Positions 29,650-30,576 of a stretch of DNA of 30,576 nt are shown piece by piece. A program made the translations under genes and the position numbers. How positions within the stretch are numbered: the stretch's first letter is position 1; each line of letters starts with the position of its first letter. The DNA is from Tessaracoccus sp. (GTDB lineage: Bacteria > Actinomycetota > Actinomycetes > Propionibacteriales > Propionibacteriaceae): assembly GCF_016714275.1 (NCBI RefSeq), contig NZ_JADJNP010000006.1, forward strand, positions 1 through 30,576, given 5' to 3'. The notes beneath the pieces were generated by a model. It did no database searches. It saw only the letters and a program-made list of their open reading frames with translations, and was not told the DNA's origin.

Positions 29650-29906
29650 CACAGCATTTCCCCCTGAAATACTTCGGGATATCGGCAGCCATTGCCGAGT
29701 CCCGGACAAGAGGCTATCAGCGCATATCCACGCTCCTCGCGGGGCAGATAAAGAGGGTACTCGGGTACCCGCGGAGTGGAACTCGACTACCCAGCGGGCC
29801 CTGACTTGGCGGCTGCATATCTCCGCCGCTCATCCAGGAAAACGCGCGTACGCTCGACGAGCCAAGAGACCTATCTGACAGCAACGTGGCACGGACGGGA
29901 GCGGCA

Positions 29907-30514
29907 ATGGCACGAGCAGCGCGCGCCGGCCGGTACAGCGCCGTGATGCGGATGAGCAGCGTCGTTGCCGACGGCATTGCTGTTCCTCTTCGCCTTCGCC
30001 TCGTGCGCACCCGCGGCCGAAGGTACTCCCTCCAGCACGGCGCCCCATGGTGAGGCCGACGGCCAGGACGCAGAACGACTTCGCGACTTCCCTGGAGGGC
30101 GGCCATCCAGCGCGCCTGACAGACATCATCGTCGACTATCGCTGGGACGCGATAGCACGCCCGCGGGGAGATCAAGGTCAAGGATGACGCGGTGGAGATC
30201 ATGGAGCGTCTCGCCGCCGAGAGCAGGGTAGCCGTCGAAGTCGTCCGCGCCACCGAGGAGGCCCTGCCCTACGACCAACGAAGCACGGTGGAGTTGGCCG
30301 TCCTCAAGGCGCTCCAAGACCTGGGTGCGGCAGGGCTCGGGGCGGCATATACGCCGGACACGAACAGCGTCAGGGTGACGGCGTGGACCAACGACCCCGC
30401 GTCTATCCGGCAGAGGGTGGACGAACTCAACGCAAAGGGGGACGGGCGCGGATCACCGTCGAGTTCGAGCCCGCCGACCAGGCGCCTTCTCGCCCCATGG
30501 GCGCCGAGGAGTAA
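29907..30514 (+). CDS. Putative lipoprotein of unknown function, frame-broken
   Basis: The start is the ATG at 29907 behind GGGAG. After a break near 29960 the hydrophobic stretch TALLFLFAFASC ends in a lipobox-like FASC, which would make the Cys the lipidated residue. A low-complexity linker (EGTPSSTAPHGEADGQD) follows. The globular part, pieced across breaks near 30085, 30155 and 30445, reads NDFATSLEGGHPARLTDIIV, KVKDDAVEIMERLAAESRVA, VVRATEEALPYDQRSTVELA, GLGAAYTPDTNSVRVTAW and ends ITVEFEPADQAPSRPMGAEE. About 200 residues. The TPDTNSVRVTAWTNDPASIR segment vaguely recalls the prodomain of secreted S1 peptidases, but no protease domain follows, so I do not assign a function. It is divergent from the Ig/LRR gene across 257 bp in which I see no clear promoter. 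Confidence 0.6.
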
Positions 30515-30576
30515 CTGCACCCCTCAGCGCCCGCGGCGCGGATGGCCTGGCGGATGGGTTTGGCCGAGACGGGGAT

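Noticed and set aside
29650..29906. Promoter or operator in the 257-bp region between the Ig/LRR gene and the lipoprotein gene
   Set aside because: I saw only short GC palindromes (for example CGGGTACCCG) and weak -10-like TATCTG without a matching -35, too little to call.
30515..30576. End of a minus-strand gene at the right edge (reading VSAKPIRQAIRAAGAEG)
   Set aside because: Only 62 bases, no stop where expected in that frame and no family recognised, so it stays unassigned.
1..30576. CRISPR array, tRNA, rRNA or phage module
   Set aside because: No direct repeat-spacer pattern, no tRNA-like cloverleaf or CCA end, and no structural phage gene was seen on either strand.

Overview
The window is GC-rich, uses strong AGGAGG-type ribosome binding sites and frequent GTG starts, and carries divergent SigA-like and SigB-like sigma factors. 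This points to a high-GC Gram-positive (Actinomycetota). A relative of the Propionibacteriaceae is my guess, not something shown by the sequence.

Almost every gene longer than about 1 kb is broken by frame changes, yet its homology continues in the next frame. Most events fit single missing bases in short homopolymers, and they also hit genes that should be essential (sigA, recBCD). I read this as a draft-quality sequence with indel errors, not a field of pseudogenes. Gene spans below run from the best start to the best stop across these breaks.

Layout. (1) 1-210: the N-terminus of a UvrD/PcrA-like helicase on the minus strand. (2) 309-8134: recC-recB-recD, overlapping like an operon. (3) 8112-20549: a glycoside locus with four glycoside hydrolase family 3 (GH3) genes, an MFS transporter and a TetR regulator. 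None of the GH3 proteins shows a signal peptide, so they probably act in the cytoplasm on glycosides or oligosaccharides imported by the MFS protein. The two divergent promoter regions of this locus (10334-10538 and 14671-14845) share a pair of inverted repeats, AAACC-N11/12-GGTTT, which look like operators of one common regulator. The fourth GH3 gene is split by a 1.27-kb IS3-family element just before its catalytic aspartate codon. (4) 20584-23791: a strong hairpin, an aromatic/aspartate aminotransferase, and divergently a YbdK-type carboxylate-amine ligase coupled to a class I glutamine amidotransferase. (5) 23779-26098: divergent sigA and sigB around a region with two dyads and a stress-type promoter (GGAAC-N18-GTT) for sigB. 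(6) 26110-30514: acyl-CoA thioesterase II, a CorA-type transporter, a secreted protein with Ig-like and leucine-rich repeats, and a putative lipoprotein.

The most interesting unit is the GH3/MFS/TetR locus with its shared operator-like dyads. I see no CRISPR array, tRNA, rRNA, phage genes or recognised defence system apart from RecBCD.
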